Shown: positions 8,919 through 17,832 of the stretch, piece by piece
Position numbering within the stretch: position 1 is the first letter of the stretch
How the letters are laid out: each line of letters opens with the position of its first letter
NCBI RefSeq assembly: GCF_000765805.2
Contig: NZ_JRPD02000016.1
Location: 1-45,732 of the forward strand
Direction: 5' to 3'
Source of the DNA: Helicobacter muridarum
Lineage (GTDB): Bacteria; Campylobacterota; Campylobacteria; Campylobacterales; Helicobacteraceae
DNA: 45,732 nt
Translations under genes and position numbers: made by a program
The notes under the pieces: model-generated
The model's input: only the letters and a program-made list of their open reading frames with translations
Told to the model about the DNA's origin: nothing
Databases searched by the model: none

Positions 8919-9740
8919 TCAATTTGGGTTGCTTTTAGATTTAGATAATATTTGGTTGTCTTTATTCTTAAGACTGTTGTGCTCTTCAATTTCCCAGCCA
9001 ACAGGATCAAGACTAAAGAGTAGAATCTCATCAATGTCTTTAACTTTTATTTGTGTTAAACTTTACATTTGGGGACTCTAGTAAATTTACATACTTATCT
9101 TTGTTATGAGTAGCAGCTCTCTTTGATACTCCAGTGTTTTTATGTGATTTTCTTTATTATACTTTTTCTCATCTGTTTTTTCTATAATCTTAATATTCTT
9201 AACTTTTAATTTATTATTACCGCCACATGGGCTAAGATCTATAACTAACAAGGAATCTTTTGTATTATCTATGGCTAGCTCGACTTTATAGCTAACTTCA
9301 TCTGCTAAACCATTTTCAAGTCATTTCTGAATCATAAGTTTGGGATTCACAATTTGTATATTTTTTAAAAAGCTAGGAGAATTTGCATAATAAGGGGTAA
9401 ATACATTGCTTAGTTTCTGTGGTGAATCTGGAATACCATAAGCACTAAATTGAAAATCTCTAGATATTATAATTTTGCCACTTATTTTTAATATGGTTTA
9501 GTAAATATATATTGGCAGAGGCTTTCATCATCGTTTATAATACATTCATCATATTTGAAAGGTTTCATATATTTTTGCGCAAATGCCATATCATTTTACA
9601 AATATTACTATTACAATCTTCCCAAATATAATTTATCCAAAAATTTTCATCTGTTTTTCGACATCGTAAGGACATAATGTTGTGCAAAATAGTAGAAGAT
9701 AAGCAAAATAACGTATTAGCCTATCTGTAATTTTTTTCAT
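8919..9740 (-). pseudogene. Decayed gene for a secreted protein of unknown function
   Basis: The minus strand opens at ATG 9740 with a clear signal-peptide-like start (MKKITDRLIRYFAYLLLFC), preceded by an AGAGAAAG-like ribosome binding site. The reading then breaks repeatedly. Meaningful protein-like segments continue in other frames, including FWINYIWEDCNSNIC, FAQKYMKPFKYDE, SAYGIPDSPQKLSNVFTPYY, SYKVELAIDNTKDSLLVIDL and DIDEILLFSLDPVGWEIEE, before a final stop at 8919. At least four frameshifts and one in-frame TGA (9321-9323) separate them. I do not recognise the family; the intact ancestor would have been an exported protein of roughly 270 residues. It lies downstream of the GT25 gene on the same strand. 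Confidence 0.7.
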
Positions 9741-9977
9741 TGTCTTTCTCTTTTATGTGCATTTATTGATTTTTTAAATAATCTTGATTTTCATAATAAA
9801 TAATATAAATCGTTATTGTAACTAAATTTTGACTTGTGTTTTTCACACTTGTTAAGATAGAGCAATGTATAATTTATTATTAAAATATAATAAATATACT
9901 ATAATTAAGCTTAAAACTGATTACAAAATATAAAATGAAATACAAAAAAAAATATAAATGAAGTTACAATTAAACAT

Positions 9978-10751
9978 TTACCAACGTGATGGAATCCTAA
10001 AAACATGCCAAAGAGCAAATATAATAGTTCTTATCTGTCGATAAATTCTATGTAGCTCCCTTAGTGCTACAAACTTTTTATAGCGAATTTTGTCTTCTTT
10101 GCTTTGTATTTGATGTTCTGGCTTACCAATTGTAGAATTAGCGTCTAATTCATTTAGTATTACTAGCGGTCGCATGTATACCATTTCTACTACACCATGT
10201 ATAAATGAGCTTGAAAGATAATAATCAAGAGCAATATATACTTCATTGGCATTTGCTATTAATTTTCTAGCACCACTTGGAGAAATATAGTATCCACCTG
10301 CACCAAGTATTAATGGATGAGCAAATGCAAATTTATCATTGACTAATAACATTCTACGAAATGTTCTCCAACAAAAGCGCACATATTCATAAGGACTTTG
10401 TGTTATATCCTCTGCACCACTGCCAAGATATGGGCTAAAATCTAAGTCGTCTTCTAGTATAAATATAGCTTCATTTAGTTCTACGCACTTCTCCCATAAT
10501 GAGTAATGAGAATAAAAGCAAGCAATCTCTGTCTCTCTTACATCGCGCGCTTTCCATACCCATGCAAGAAAGCGATTATATCTAGCTATAAAGCCAGAAT
10601 CTATTGCATCTTGTGGCGTTTTTGCTTTGAAAAAATGAAATGTGATTTTATCTTTGAAGTTAGGATTTTGTTTTTGCCAAGTAATAATGTTTTGCTGCAT
10701 TCTTTCTTTTCTATGGGTGGATTTTTCTAGATTTATGATAAAGAATTTCAT
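9978..10751 (-). CDS. Glycosyltransferase family 25 (LPS biosynthesis type)
   Basis: A 257-residue family 25 glycosyltransferase, the type used by Helicobacter, Haemophilus and Neisseria to add galactose or similar sugars to lipopolysaccharide. The N-terminus (MKFFIINLEKSTHRKERM) is the standard GT25 opening. ACFYSHYSLWEKC and the acidic motif ILEDDLDF (Glu100, Asp101, Asp102) form the nucleotide-sugar and metal site. The end is basic and lacks a membrane span, consistent with peripheral binding to the inner face of the cytoplasmic membrane. AAGGAG precedes the ATG at 10751. It stands apart from other glycan genes here; the sugar and acceptor cannot be predicted. Confidence 0.9.
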   Translation of the reverse strand: MKFFIINLEKSTHRKERMQQNIITWQKQNPNFKDKITFHFFKAKTPQDAIDSGFIARYNRFLAWVWKARDVRETEIACFYSHYSLWEKCVELNEAIFILEDDLDFSPYLGSGAEDITQSPYEYVRFCWRTFRRMLLVNDKFAFAHPLILGAGGYYISPSGARKLIANANEVYIALDYYLSSSFIHGVVEMVYMRPLVILNELDANSTIGKPEHQIQSKEDKIRYKKFVALRELHRIYRQIRTIIFALWHVFRIPSRW

Positions 10752-10992
10752 ATACTAGCTCCTTAAGTCAGAGTTTCATTAGTTAACATACTAATTGATT
10801 GCAAGTTATTGCTAGAATTATGTCTAAACCATTTAGCCTTCTTGCTTTAATCCACAGGCGGAACTAATTGGAAATATAATCAGATAAATCCATTGCATAA
10901 TTTAATAAACCCAAAAATCCTATACTAAAACCAATTCTACAAAGTGCACAATATAAACTAAGTGAAACTACATCGATGAATCCTAATGACTA

Positions 10993-12339
10993 TTATTTCA
11001 ACTCTTCAGGAGAAAGATCTTGTAAGAATCTTTCTTTATCTAAAGTTGCATTAAGATATGTAGTTATCTCTTCAGAATCAACAAGGGCATTATGCAAGCA
11101 TGATGTAGCACCTGGAGATGGTGTCATATTAAATGTTAGCCCTTTGCCTGTGCGAATTCTTTTTTCGCCTAATTCTAGCTTTTTAGTTGTTCTATCTAAG
11201 ACTTGTGGTCTTACTTCACCATACCCTTGTGCAAATGTAATATCATCTAGCTTTAATGATGGGATAATCTTTTGAGCGTCTTTAATGAATAATCTCTTGC
11301 CAATAAATGGTAGGTGAAAAGCCATATTTCGTAATATATAATTGCGTATCTCACTATCTTTAATTAAGTCGTAAGTTGCTTTGAATACATCTAGATGTAA
11401 ATCAAGCTTTAATAGATCTGGGCTTAATACATGGAAAATATGCCTACTATTTTCCAATCGCAATGTAGCTAATGCTGTTGGTCCAAGCCTAGTCTTATTA
11501 TCCACAAAAACATCTGGATCTCCATGAAGTGCAGCAAATGGAAGTTTAGGGTTTTGCACACCATATACTTTTCCTTTCAAAAGATTGGGAGTAAAGTAAA
11601 ATTCTCCACCTACAGGCAAGCAGCCAAGATCAAGCCCATATCCAGCCTTTTGTGCTAAGGGCAATGAATATGAACCAGCATCTACTAGAACAAACTTAGC
11701 GTAAATTTCTCTATTGTCCTTTCCTAATATGGAGTAGCCTGTATTTTTTATATTAATTCTATCAACATGAAAATTTAAAAATATCTCATTTTGCGGTTGT
11801 TTTTGTTTTGCTTTTTGCACGAAGTATTCGCTTAGTAATTCATAATTTACAGCACACCAATCAGAATCAAATCCAGAGGCAACTACATTTTCTGGTCTAT
11901 CTCTTCCATCATTTCCTTCTATAATTTTTGGTTCTATAATCTTTATTTGATCTTTATTATAGAATTTCATACCGGGAAATATTTCCTTAAATGCTTCATG
12001 TCGCTTTACCATAAAGTCGCATTCATAATCACCTACGCCAATTGCTATTTTTTGCATATTGAATATAATTTTGTTTTGCAGATTCTCTTTTAGGGCAAAG
12101 TTACGTAATTTATTTGCCGCGACTTTTACTTTGCTTGCTTTCTCTGCACTGTAGTTTGTTTCAATTGAGCCATCATGTATAGTTTGAGAGTTTGCTTTAT
12201 GGCTTGAACCAATTTGGGCTAACTTTGATTCTTTTTCCACTATTGCTATTTTGTTAATATTGCTATATTCGCTTAATGTATAAAAAGTAGAGCATCCACT
12301 AACTCCACCGCCTATAATAACTACATCAAATTCATTCAT
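10993..12339 (-). CDS. mqo: Malate:quinone oxidoreductase
   Basis: Membrane-associated FAD enzyme that oxidises malate to oxaloacetate and passes the electrons to quinone, replacing NAD-malate dehydrogenase in the citric acid cycle of Helicobacter. The 448-residue protein starts with the dinucleotide motif [11 protein letters not shown], and continues with VEKE, the substrate-region sequences [15 protein letters not shown] and LPVGGEFYF, and a C-terminal [13 protein letters not shown] typical of the family. I chose ATG 12339, nine bases after AAGGAG; the longer frame begins at a GTG within that signal. The gene is last in the row with the ABC transporter, 28 bases after the ATPase stop, so the two are probably co-transcribed although functionally unrelated. 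Confidence 0.92.
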   Translation of the reverse strand: MNEFDVVIIGGGVSGCSTFYTLSEYSNINKIAIVEKESKLAQIGSSHKANSQTIHDGSIETNYSAEKASKVKVAANKLRNFALKENLQNKIIFNMQKIAIGVGDYECDFMVKRHEAFKEIFPGMKFYNKDQIKIIEPKIIEGNDGRDRPENVVASGFDSDWCAVNYELLSEYFVQKAKQKQPQNEIFLNFHVDRINIKNTGYSILGKDNREIYAKFVLVDAGSYSLPLAQKAGYGLDLGCLPVGGEFYFTPNLLKGKVYGVQNPKLPFAALHGDPDVFVDNKTRLGPTALATLRLENSRHIFHVLSPDLLKLDLHLDVFKATYDLIKDSEIRNYILRNMAFHLPFIGKRLFIKDAQKIIPSLKLDDITFAQGYGEVRPQVLDRTTKKLELGEKRIRTGKGLTFNMTPSPGATSCLHNALVDSEEITTYLNATLDKERFLQDLSPEELK

Positions 12340-12367
12340 TATTATTATCTCCTTCACATCAACCCAT

Positions 12368-13135
12368 CTAGTTTGGATTATGAGAGTTGCTTATAAAATC
12401 TTGAAAAATATCTATTTCACAAATATGCCCATCTTTATTTAGAGTAATAGGTGGAATGTCGTGGCTATAAACAGCGCGATTAATATGCAAAATTCTTGTC
12501 GCATACTCTAAAGTGATAGGGATATCATGACTAATTGTAATTATAGTATGAATTTTGTTAATTGCTTTTAGCAGTTTATAGATTTCAGTTTGCGTTTTAG
12601 TGTCGATATTTGAAGTTGGTTCGTCCAAAATTAATAGTTTTGGGTTTCCATTTATGGCTCTTGCTATAAGCACTCTTTGAATCTGTCCACCGCTCAATTC
12701 CCCAATTTTTTTATAAGCAAGTTCTTTTATTCCTAACTTATCTAATATTTCTAATGCGGCTTGTCTTTGTTTCTTTTTTAGCCTGAATCCAAATATGCTG
12801 CTTTTTAGGATTCCCATCTCTACGACTTCTATCGCCATAATTGGGAAATTTAGATTAATCTGTGTATTTTGTGGCACATATCCTATATCTTTAGGGAAAG
12901 AAAATAAGCTTGGATTTGGGTAAGATAGTATACCTGTATAGCCTTTTAATAATCCCAATAAGATCTTTATAAATGTAGTTTTTCCACCACCATTTGGTCC
13001 TATGATTCCCAAAAATTCCTTATCAAAAATTGTAAAATTAATATTATTAAATATTTTTTCTTTGTTGTAACTAAAAGAAACATTTTCACCTTGAATAATA
13101 ATATTTTTATCATTTGACTTAATCGATTCTGACAT
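12368..13135 (-). CDS. znuC: Metal ABC transporter, ATP-binding protein (ZnuC/TroB-like)
   Basis: ATPase subunit of an importer for zinc or manganese. The 255-residue protein has Walker [10 protein letters not shown] at 46-54, the Q-loop in YVPQ near 88, the signature LSGGQ at 147-151, Walker B LLILDE at 167-172 and the switch histidine in ISHD. FNFP-like and NIDT stretches match the zinc/manganese ABC family (type used with ABC-3 permeases) rather than sugar or peptide importers. AAGGT precedes the ATG. It lies downstream of the permease and a small membrane protein in one minus-strand row; the likely binding protein is encoded 4.7 kb upstream. The metal is inferred from family, not from sequence. 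Confidence 0.85.
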   Translation of the reverse strand: MSESIKSNDKNIIIQGENVSFSYNKEKIFNNINFTIFDKEFLGIIGPNGGGKTTFIKILLGLLKGYTGILSYPNPSLFSFPKDIGYVPQNTQINLNFPIMAIEVVEMGILKSSIFGFRLKKKQRQAALEILDKLGIKELAYKKIGELSGGQIQRVLIARAINGNPKLLILDEPTSNIDTKTQTEIYKLLKAINKIHTIITISHDIPITLEYATRILHINRAVYSHDIPPITLNKDGHICEIDIFQDFISNSHNPN

Positions 13136-13190
13136 AATTTGACCTTAGATTTTAAAATGATCTTGGAAATTTATATAAATCTTATTTTTA

Positions 13191-13442
13191 TTATTTGTAA
13201 TTAGTTTTTTGTATTGATTCCTGTAATATTTTAATTTGTCTTTCCAAGTCATTAATCTTTCTATCGCTACCTGCAATCCCTCCAGCTACGGTAAATAGAA
13301 TGCTAAGATTTAAAACCACGAAAAAAATACATATAAAACCTAATATAATAGAAACCTTGAAAGCATTTTTTACAATTTTTTTTTGAGATTCTAACTCTGC
13401 TTTATAAAATGATAAATCTTTATTATCATCGTTTATATCCAT
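13191..13442 (-). CDS. Small single-span membrane protein with a coiled-coil tail, unknown function
   Basis: I do not recognise this 83-residue protein. It has an acidic/charged N-terminus (residues 1-28), one hydrophobic span at about 29-55 ending in a Gly/Ala-rich turn, and a heptad-like, charged tail (RKINDLERQIKILQESIQ) that could form a coiled coil. Its ATG has a good AAGGGG ribosome binding site. It starts just one base after the stop of the ABC permease and is followed 55 bases later by the ATPase gene, so it is expressed with the metal transporter. Placement between permease and ATPase genes suggests, but does not prove, an accessory role in the transporter. Confidence 0.7.
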   Translation of the reverse strand: MDINDDNKDLSFYKAELESQKKIVKNAFKVSIILGFICIFFVVLNLSILFTVAGGIAGSDRKINDLERQIKILQESIQKTNYK

Positions 13443-13443
13443 A

Positions 13444-14271
13444 TTATCCCCTTAGCATTCTAATTTTATAGATGATTAATATTAGAATCATACTAAATAC
13501 TGATACAAGAGTAATACTAGCCCCGGGCGAAATATTGTAGCGATATGCCACATATAGCCCAGCTAGCATAAATATGCAAGTAAGCAGGCTAGTAAAAAGC
13601 ATTTGCGCCTTTAATGTGCATATAAATAAATTCGCAATATATGCAGGTATTGACAGTATTGCTAATACTAGGATTAGTCCTGAAATTTGCATACATAATA
13701 TAATTCCAATGGCAATAAAAATAAAGATCATATTAGTAAATATTTGTGCCTTGATATTTTTGAGTAAACAAAATTCATAATCATAACTAATGCCTAAGAT
13801 TTCTTTGTAGTATATGTATACAAAGCCAACCAGAAAACAATTGTAATAAAATATTAACCATAGCAAATCTTTATCAATACTAATAATAGATCCAAATAAA
13901 TAAGATTCTACATCAACACCAACTTGTGGTGATAAATTTAAAAATAGCACGCCTAAAGCCATCCCAAAAGCCCATAACACTGAGTTAAACACATCTATAT
14001 AGCGGCTATAATATTTTTTTACAAAACCTAGGCAAAATGCAACAAACAATGCACTAAGGCTAGCTCCTAATAGGACAGAGAAACCGCAAAAAATTGCAAT
14101 ACCAATACCACCATATGCGCAATGTGCTACTCCGCCACCAATAAAAACTATATTGTTTGACACTAGAAGTGAGCCAATAATTCCAGCAGCTATGCTAATT
14201 AGTATAATAGCTATAATGCTGTATTGCAAGAATGTGTTTTCAATGATTGCCGTAAAAAAAGTTTGTGTCAT
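13444..14271 (-). CDS. znuB: Metal ABC transporter permease, ABC-3 family (ZnuB-like)
   Basis: A 275-residue integral membrane protein with about eight hydrophobic segments. IVFIGGGVAHCAYGGIGIA is the conserved ABC-3 motif, matching the usual S.DA.SHA..PG region, and GLILVLAILSIPAYIANL matches the family's later conserved loop that contacts the ATPase. It forms the membrane channel of a zinc or manganese importer. The ribosome binding site is weak (TTAAAG). It follows the nucleotidyltransferase gene by 73 bases, a gap with the AATATT-rich sequence where a metal-responsive site could lie, though no convincing Fur or Zur box could be assigned. Downstream come the small membrane protein and the ATPase. 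Confidence 0.85.
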   Translation of the reverse strand: MTQTFFTAIIENTFLQYSIIAIILISIAAGIIGSLLVSNNIVFIGGGVAHCAYGGIGIAIFCGFSVLLGASLSALFVAFCLGFVKKYYSRYIDVFNSVLWAFGMALGVLFLNLSPQVGVDVESYLFGSIISIDKDLLWLIFYYNCFLVGFVYIYYKEILGISYDYEFCLLKNIKAQIFTNMIFIFIAIGIILCMQISGLILVLAILSIPAYIANLFICTLKAQMLFTSLLTCIFMLAGLYVAYRYNISPGASITLVSVFSMILILIIYKIRMLRG

Positions 14272-14344
14272 AACTTTAATCCAGTATTAATTTATCTAAA
14301 TATGCTTAAGGTTTATGTAATATTCTTGTTTTTATACATAATAT

Positions 14345-15118
14345 TCAACAATCTTTAATAATATTAATGTCTAAATCACTGCTGCTATCTATTTCACACC
14401 AGCCACCATGTATATCTATTGGGTAAGCATTGTTAAATTTGTCTATTAATATCTGTAGGAAGCTTGTCATATACATATTATTATAGTCTTTGCCATCATA
14501 TATCTTTTCCTTATCTAATCCATCATATGCATTTATCACAGAATCTAAGAATTCCCAACCAATTTTGAATAGCCCTATATATTGCCCTTGTATTTCATCA
14601 TAACCATTAGGTTTTTTGCCTATTTCAATTATTTTTCCATCATTTATCTTTAATGTCTCTGCATCGCTTAGAGGATTTTCAAAACGCTCTTTCCAAAGAT
14701 TTTGCCAGTCTCTATCAATTACAATAGATAGTGGTTTGTTACTAGATGACAGCTTCTTGACTGTGTTGATGAAATATACAATATCACTATATGAAATGAT
14801 TATATCGTGCTTATCTTGAAAACATTTAGATAGGAACTCTTTCGCGCAAAATAGAGTTGTTACCATATTTGTAGAATCAAATTTTGGATTCTTATAAAAT
14901 GTTTGTAATAATGGATATGCTTGTCCTAGATAGTTTTTTAGCACATCAAATTTATATCCGCCAATAATTGCTATATCTGTTATCCCAGCACCTATTAGGG
15001 CTTGGATTTGGTATTCAATTAGTCTTTTATTTTTGTATTTTACCATGCACTTGGGCATATCTTTTGTTAGTGGCATAAGCCTAGAACCAAATCCAGCGGC
15101 TAAGATAATTGCCCTCAT
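14345..15118 (-). CDS. Cytidylyltransferase-like NTP transferase (LicC/MpnC type)
   Basis: A 257-residue nucleotidyltransferase that should activate a small phosphorylated compound with a nucleotide. The opening LAAGFGSRLMPLTKDMPK (residues 6-23) is the nucleotide-binding loop, and the metal-binding Asp is in IISYSDIVYF. ENPLSDAETLKI, GKKPNGYDEIQGQYIG and GGWCEIDSSSDL closely recall the enzymes that charge phosphocholine (LicC) or the Campylobacter capsule enzyme acting on phosphorylated glutamine (Cj1416 type), more than glucose-1-phosphate transferases. The other phosphoramidate genes are not in this window. An AAGGAG ribosome binding site lies in the ten-base gap after the GT39 gene, so the two are co-translated and probably share a glycan-decoration pathway. 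Confidence 0.75.
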   Translation of the reverse strand: MRAIILAAGFGSRLMPLTKDMPKCMVKYKNKRLIEYQIQALIGAGITDIAIIGGYKFDVLKNYLGQAYPLLQTFYKNPKFDSTNMVTTLFCAKEFLSKCFQDKHDIIISYSDIVYFINTVKKLSSSNKPLSIVIDRDWQNLWKERFENPLSDAETLKINDGKIIEIGKKPNGYDEIQGQYIGLFKIGWEFLDSVINAYDGLDKEKIYDGKDYNNMYMTSFLQILIDKFNNAYPIDIHGGWCEIDSSSDLDINIIKDC

Positions 15119-15127
15119 AATTGCTCC

Positions 15128-16669
15128 TTAGTTAAAATTTTTTATGATTGTTTTATTATCGCGCTGTGCGATTATATTGTAATTACGAAAGAAATCTTTA
15201 TTTTCATTATATAGATAACTTGGCATGACTATTGTTTTGTGATTTACATTTGACTCTTTTATCAAGGCATTGCTTAGCTCTTGTATGTCTTTATAGAATG
15301 CAAAGTTACCATGTGAATAAAACTGCGCTGAATATGCTGGATAATCTTTTAGAAATATTAAATTAGATTTTCTATCCCATAAGTTTATTATATCTTTTTG
15401 ATGTCTTGTAGCAACAGAATCTAGTTTTGGATATATTAAAAACAGTGAAAATACAATAATTATTACACTTGGTAGAATCCAGATTCTGACACTAAACTTA
15501 GTGCTAATACCAAATATAAGAATACTTAGTAAAATGCTAGAAGCAGGTAGACTTGGTAACACATAAGCTTCTAATGTATTTTTCGATAAAGAGAAAAATA
15601 TCAAAGGAGATAGAATCCAGCATAATAAATACACAAGCCCATATTGCCTACTCGCAAATAAATCTAGTATTTTATTGTGCTCGTTTATATTTGACTTCTT
15701 AGCCTTTCGCATAAATATATATCCGACTACATAAAAAAATACTAAGCTCCAAGGAAGAAAAGCCCAAACCCAAAAAAGCCAAATCATACCAAGTGGACTT
15801 GAATGTGCATTGCCATACATATCTCCTTCCCAACCGCTAATTAGAAATCTATTAATATGTTCACCTATTATGAAATATTCTAAGAATCCAGGGGTAGCAA
15901 TTTCACTTAATATATACCAAGGCAATGCTATGCATATGGCAAGCAATGTGCCCCAAATATATGGCAAATTTCTTAGATTCATTAATTTCACTTTATCTTT
16001 TCTAAAGATTCTATCTATAAAGTAAAATAGGCAAAAAGCAAATATGGGTAATCCAGTTAAAACGATAATAATAGGACCCTTAGCTAATAATCCAAGTGCT
16101 AGCCCAACAAAAAACATATATCCCCAAAATGTTTTAAGCCAACTATAGTTTGTAGAATTTGCAAATACGCATTTCCAAAACCCAATCATGCATAGGCAAA
16201 TGCAAACAAGTAAAAACATATCTGTCATTACGGCTCCAGAGGCTACAAAACCTAATCCAGATGAGAAAAATATAATGCAGCTACCAAGGGCGTAGTTTAA
16301 GTAGTAAAGAAACTTCTTGACTTTTTTTTCATTGTTGTTTGAGTAGCTCCAAGCAAATAGCAATATTCCAACTAATAGTGAAGCAATAAATGGTGCCAAT
16401 CTCGCACCAAACTCATCGATACCGAAGAATTTCATACTCAAAGCACTAGCCCAGAACGATAGCGGCGGCTTACCCCAAAATGGCACACCATAATCGTAGT
16501 ATATTGTTATCCAATTTCCTGTTTCGAGGATTTTTCTGGACATTTCAGCATAGCGAGCTTCTGTTGTATCCATGAGAGCATAGAGATCAAGCGATGCCAT
16601 TCGAATAGCAATGATAAATATAAGCAAGAGTAATAAAAATAAAGTAAAACTTTTTTTAATTTTTATCAT
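15128..16669 (-). CDS. GT39/ArnT-like membrane glycosyltransferase
   Basis: A 513-residue polytopic protein of the dolichyl-phosphate-mannose/ArnT superfamily, which moves a sugar from a polyprenyl-phosphate carrier onto lipid A, protein or another acceptor on the outer face of the inner membrane. The first periplasmic loop carries the acidic motif TEARYAE at 36-42 and KPPLSFW at 67-73, both hallmarks of ArnT-type enzymes. Roughly eleven to thirteen hydrophobic segments follow, with a periplasmic C-terminal domain of about 90 residues. AAGGAAT precedes the ATG. It heads the minus-strand row and overlaps nothing, with the cytidylyltransferase gene ten bases downstream. Donor and acceptor are unknown. 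Confidence 0.82.
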   Translation of the reverse strand: MIKIKKSFTLFLLLLLIFIIAIRMASLDLYALMDTTEARYAEMSRKILETGNWITIYYDYGVPFWGKPPLSFWASALSMKFFGIDEFGARLAPFIASLLVGILLFAWSYSNNNEKKVKKFLYYLNYALGSCIIFFSSGLGFVASGAVMTDMFLLVCICLCMIGFWKCVFANSTNYSWLKTFWGYMFFVGLALGLLAKGPIIIVLTGLPIFAFCLFYFIDRIFRKDKVKLMNLRNLPYIWGTLLAICIALPWYILSEIATPGFLEYFIIGEHINRFLISGWEGDMYGNAHSSPLGMIWLFWVWAFLPWSLVFFYVVGYIFMRKAKKSNINEHNKILDLFASRQYGLVYLLCWILSPLIFFSLSKNTLEAYVLPSLPASSILLSILIFGISTKFSVRIWILPSVIIIVFSLFLIYPKLDSVATRHQKDIINLWDRKSNLIFLKDYPAYSAQFYSHGNFAFYKDIQELSNALIKESNVNHKTIVMPSYLYNENKDFFRNYNIIAQRDNKTIIKNFN

Positions 16670-16842
16670 AAAGATTCCTTAGATAGCGTTAAGGCAAATC
16701 TATAAATTGTAGCATATTTGCTTTAGAATCTAGCGTTATGTATACAGTAATCCTATGTAATGATAACTTTATTGACAAAGTAAATTACCTTTAAGTATAA
16801 TTCTTAACAATTAGCATTAAGGCTATCAATAAGGAAGTAATA

Positions 16843-17358
16843 ATGACTATGCGGTTAAAATGTCTAGGTTTAATATTGTTTTTTGCAATTTCGTATGCAT
16901 TAGATCAAGATGATTCCTTACCTGTTCATCAAGAGTTAAAGATTAAGTTATATGAAATGCTATATCAGGATAAAATGGGAAATCTGGAGAATCCAAAAGA
17001 AAAACAAGATTTTATTCGTCCATTTATACAATCTCATGATGGAGAGGAAATATATAGATTTCCAAATAAGAATATAGATGATGTTTATAGGGCATATAAT
17101 TTTATCCATGAGCATGATAACTTTGGTCCAAGCATTTTGCATAAGGAATTGCCAAAGACAAATAAAGCTTTTAGAAAAGATTCTACTTCTAATATTCCGG
17201 GATATGTATTGATATATACATGGAAGGGTGATAACTATTTGGAGATTACAAATGTAAGATTGCAAGGAGATGAGCTTTGCGGAAAGGAGATTTTGGAATT
17301 TCGATCTGATGATAAGCAAACAACTCTTACAACAAGCCTTGAACAATATTGCTTTTAG
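16843..17358 (+). CDS. Secreted protein of unknown function
   Basis: I do not recognise this 171-residue protein. It begins with a signal peptide (MTMRLKCLGLILFFAISYA, cleavage likely after Ala19), followed by a mostly hydrophilic mature part with a proline-ended segment IPGYVLIYTWKGDNY and a C-terminal beta-rich half. Three cysteines occur, one in the signal region, and the last two (Cys147 and Cys170, near GDELCG and at the end) could form a disulphide bond in the periplasm. AAGGAAG precedes the ATG. It is transcribed away from the GT39 gene; the next plus-strand gene is the 57-residue membrane peptide, 156 bases downstream. Confidence 0.75.
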   Translation: MTMRLKCLGLILFFAISYALDQDDSLPVHQELKIKLYEMLYQDKMGNLENPKEKQDFIRPFIQSHDGEEIYRFPNKNIDDVYRAYNFIHEHDNFGPSILHKELPKTNKAFRKDSTSNIPGYVLIYTWKGDNYLEITNVRLQGDELCGKEILEFRSDDKQTTLTTSLEQYCF

Positions 17359-17514
17359 TGTTGTACATTAAGTTATTATGCTTAGCTTTTTTAGAATCTA
17401 TGTTTTGTTTAATTTATGATTTGAACTAATCATAATTAATTACAGTTTTTTAGCATATTAACTTTTTAGAACTAGAATAGTCTAGAATTAAATTCCAATT
17501 TTAAGGAGTTGTAC

Positions 17515-17688
17515 ATGGTATATTTACAGTTACTTTTTACTTTTATTGCGTTAGCAGCGATATCTGTAATTTTATTTGCAGTTTTAATGTTTTTGTTACC
17601 TATATTGATGTGGATAATTTTTATATGTGTTCTTATAGGTCTTACTGTATCATTTGTAACAATGATTTGTCAGGAAATTTTATCTTAA
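17515..17688 (+). CDS. 57-residue hydrophobic membrane peptide
   Basis: A small open frame with a strong AAGGAG ribosome binding site eight bases before the ATG. The peptide (starting MVYLQLLFTFIALAAISVIL) is hydrophobic along almost its whole length and could span the membrane twice, at about residues 5-29 and 31-51, with a short polar end (QEILS). No known family is recognised. The ribosome binding site, the lack of rare interruptions and a hairpin straight after the stop support it as a real gene. Function is unknown; it could be a small transporter accessory or a toxin-like peptide, but there is no antitoxin or antisense RNA evidence here. Confidence 0.6.
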   Translation: MVYLQLLFTFIALAAISVILFAVLMFLLPILMWIIFICVLIGLTVSFVTMICQEILS

Positions 17689-17709
17689 GAGATTCTTTTG
17701 TTTTAAGAT
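17682..17709. terminator. Possible terminator after the 57-residue peptide gene
   Basis: ATCTTAA (17682-17688, ending on the stop codon) pairs with TTAAGAT (17703-17709) around a 14-base loop. A second stem, AGAATC/GATTCT at 17771-17788, is followed by TTATAA. Both lie between convergent genes (the peptide gene and the znuA-like gene). Stems are short and AT-rich, so the call is weak. Confidence 0.3.
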
Positions 17710-17832
17710 CTAATTGCTACTTAGCATAATGTTTGTGGCTTCTTATGGTTTTTAAAAAAATCTTAAAATGAGAATCACTTTAGATTCTTTATAAGCCTAT
17801 ATATTCATATTTAAACAAACTGAGCTACAAAC

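Noticed and set aside
14272-14344. Fur or Zur box upstream of the metal permease gene
   Set aside because: AATATT words are present with some symmetry, but AT-rich DNA gives these often and no consensus box could be aligned.
16960-17346. 128-codon minus-strand frame
   Set aside because: It lies opposite the secreted-protein gene, which has a signal peptide and ribosome binding site; the antisense product looks like random AT-rich coding.
17515-17688. Type I toxin
   Set aside because: The peptide is small and hydrophobic, but I see no antisense RNA promoter or repeated copies, so toxin is not supported.
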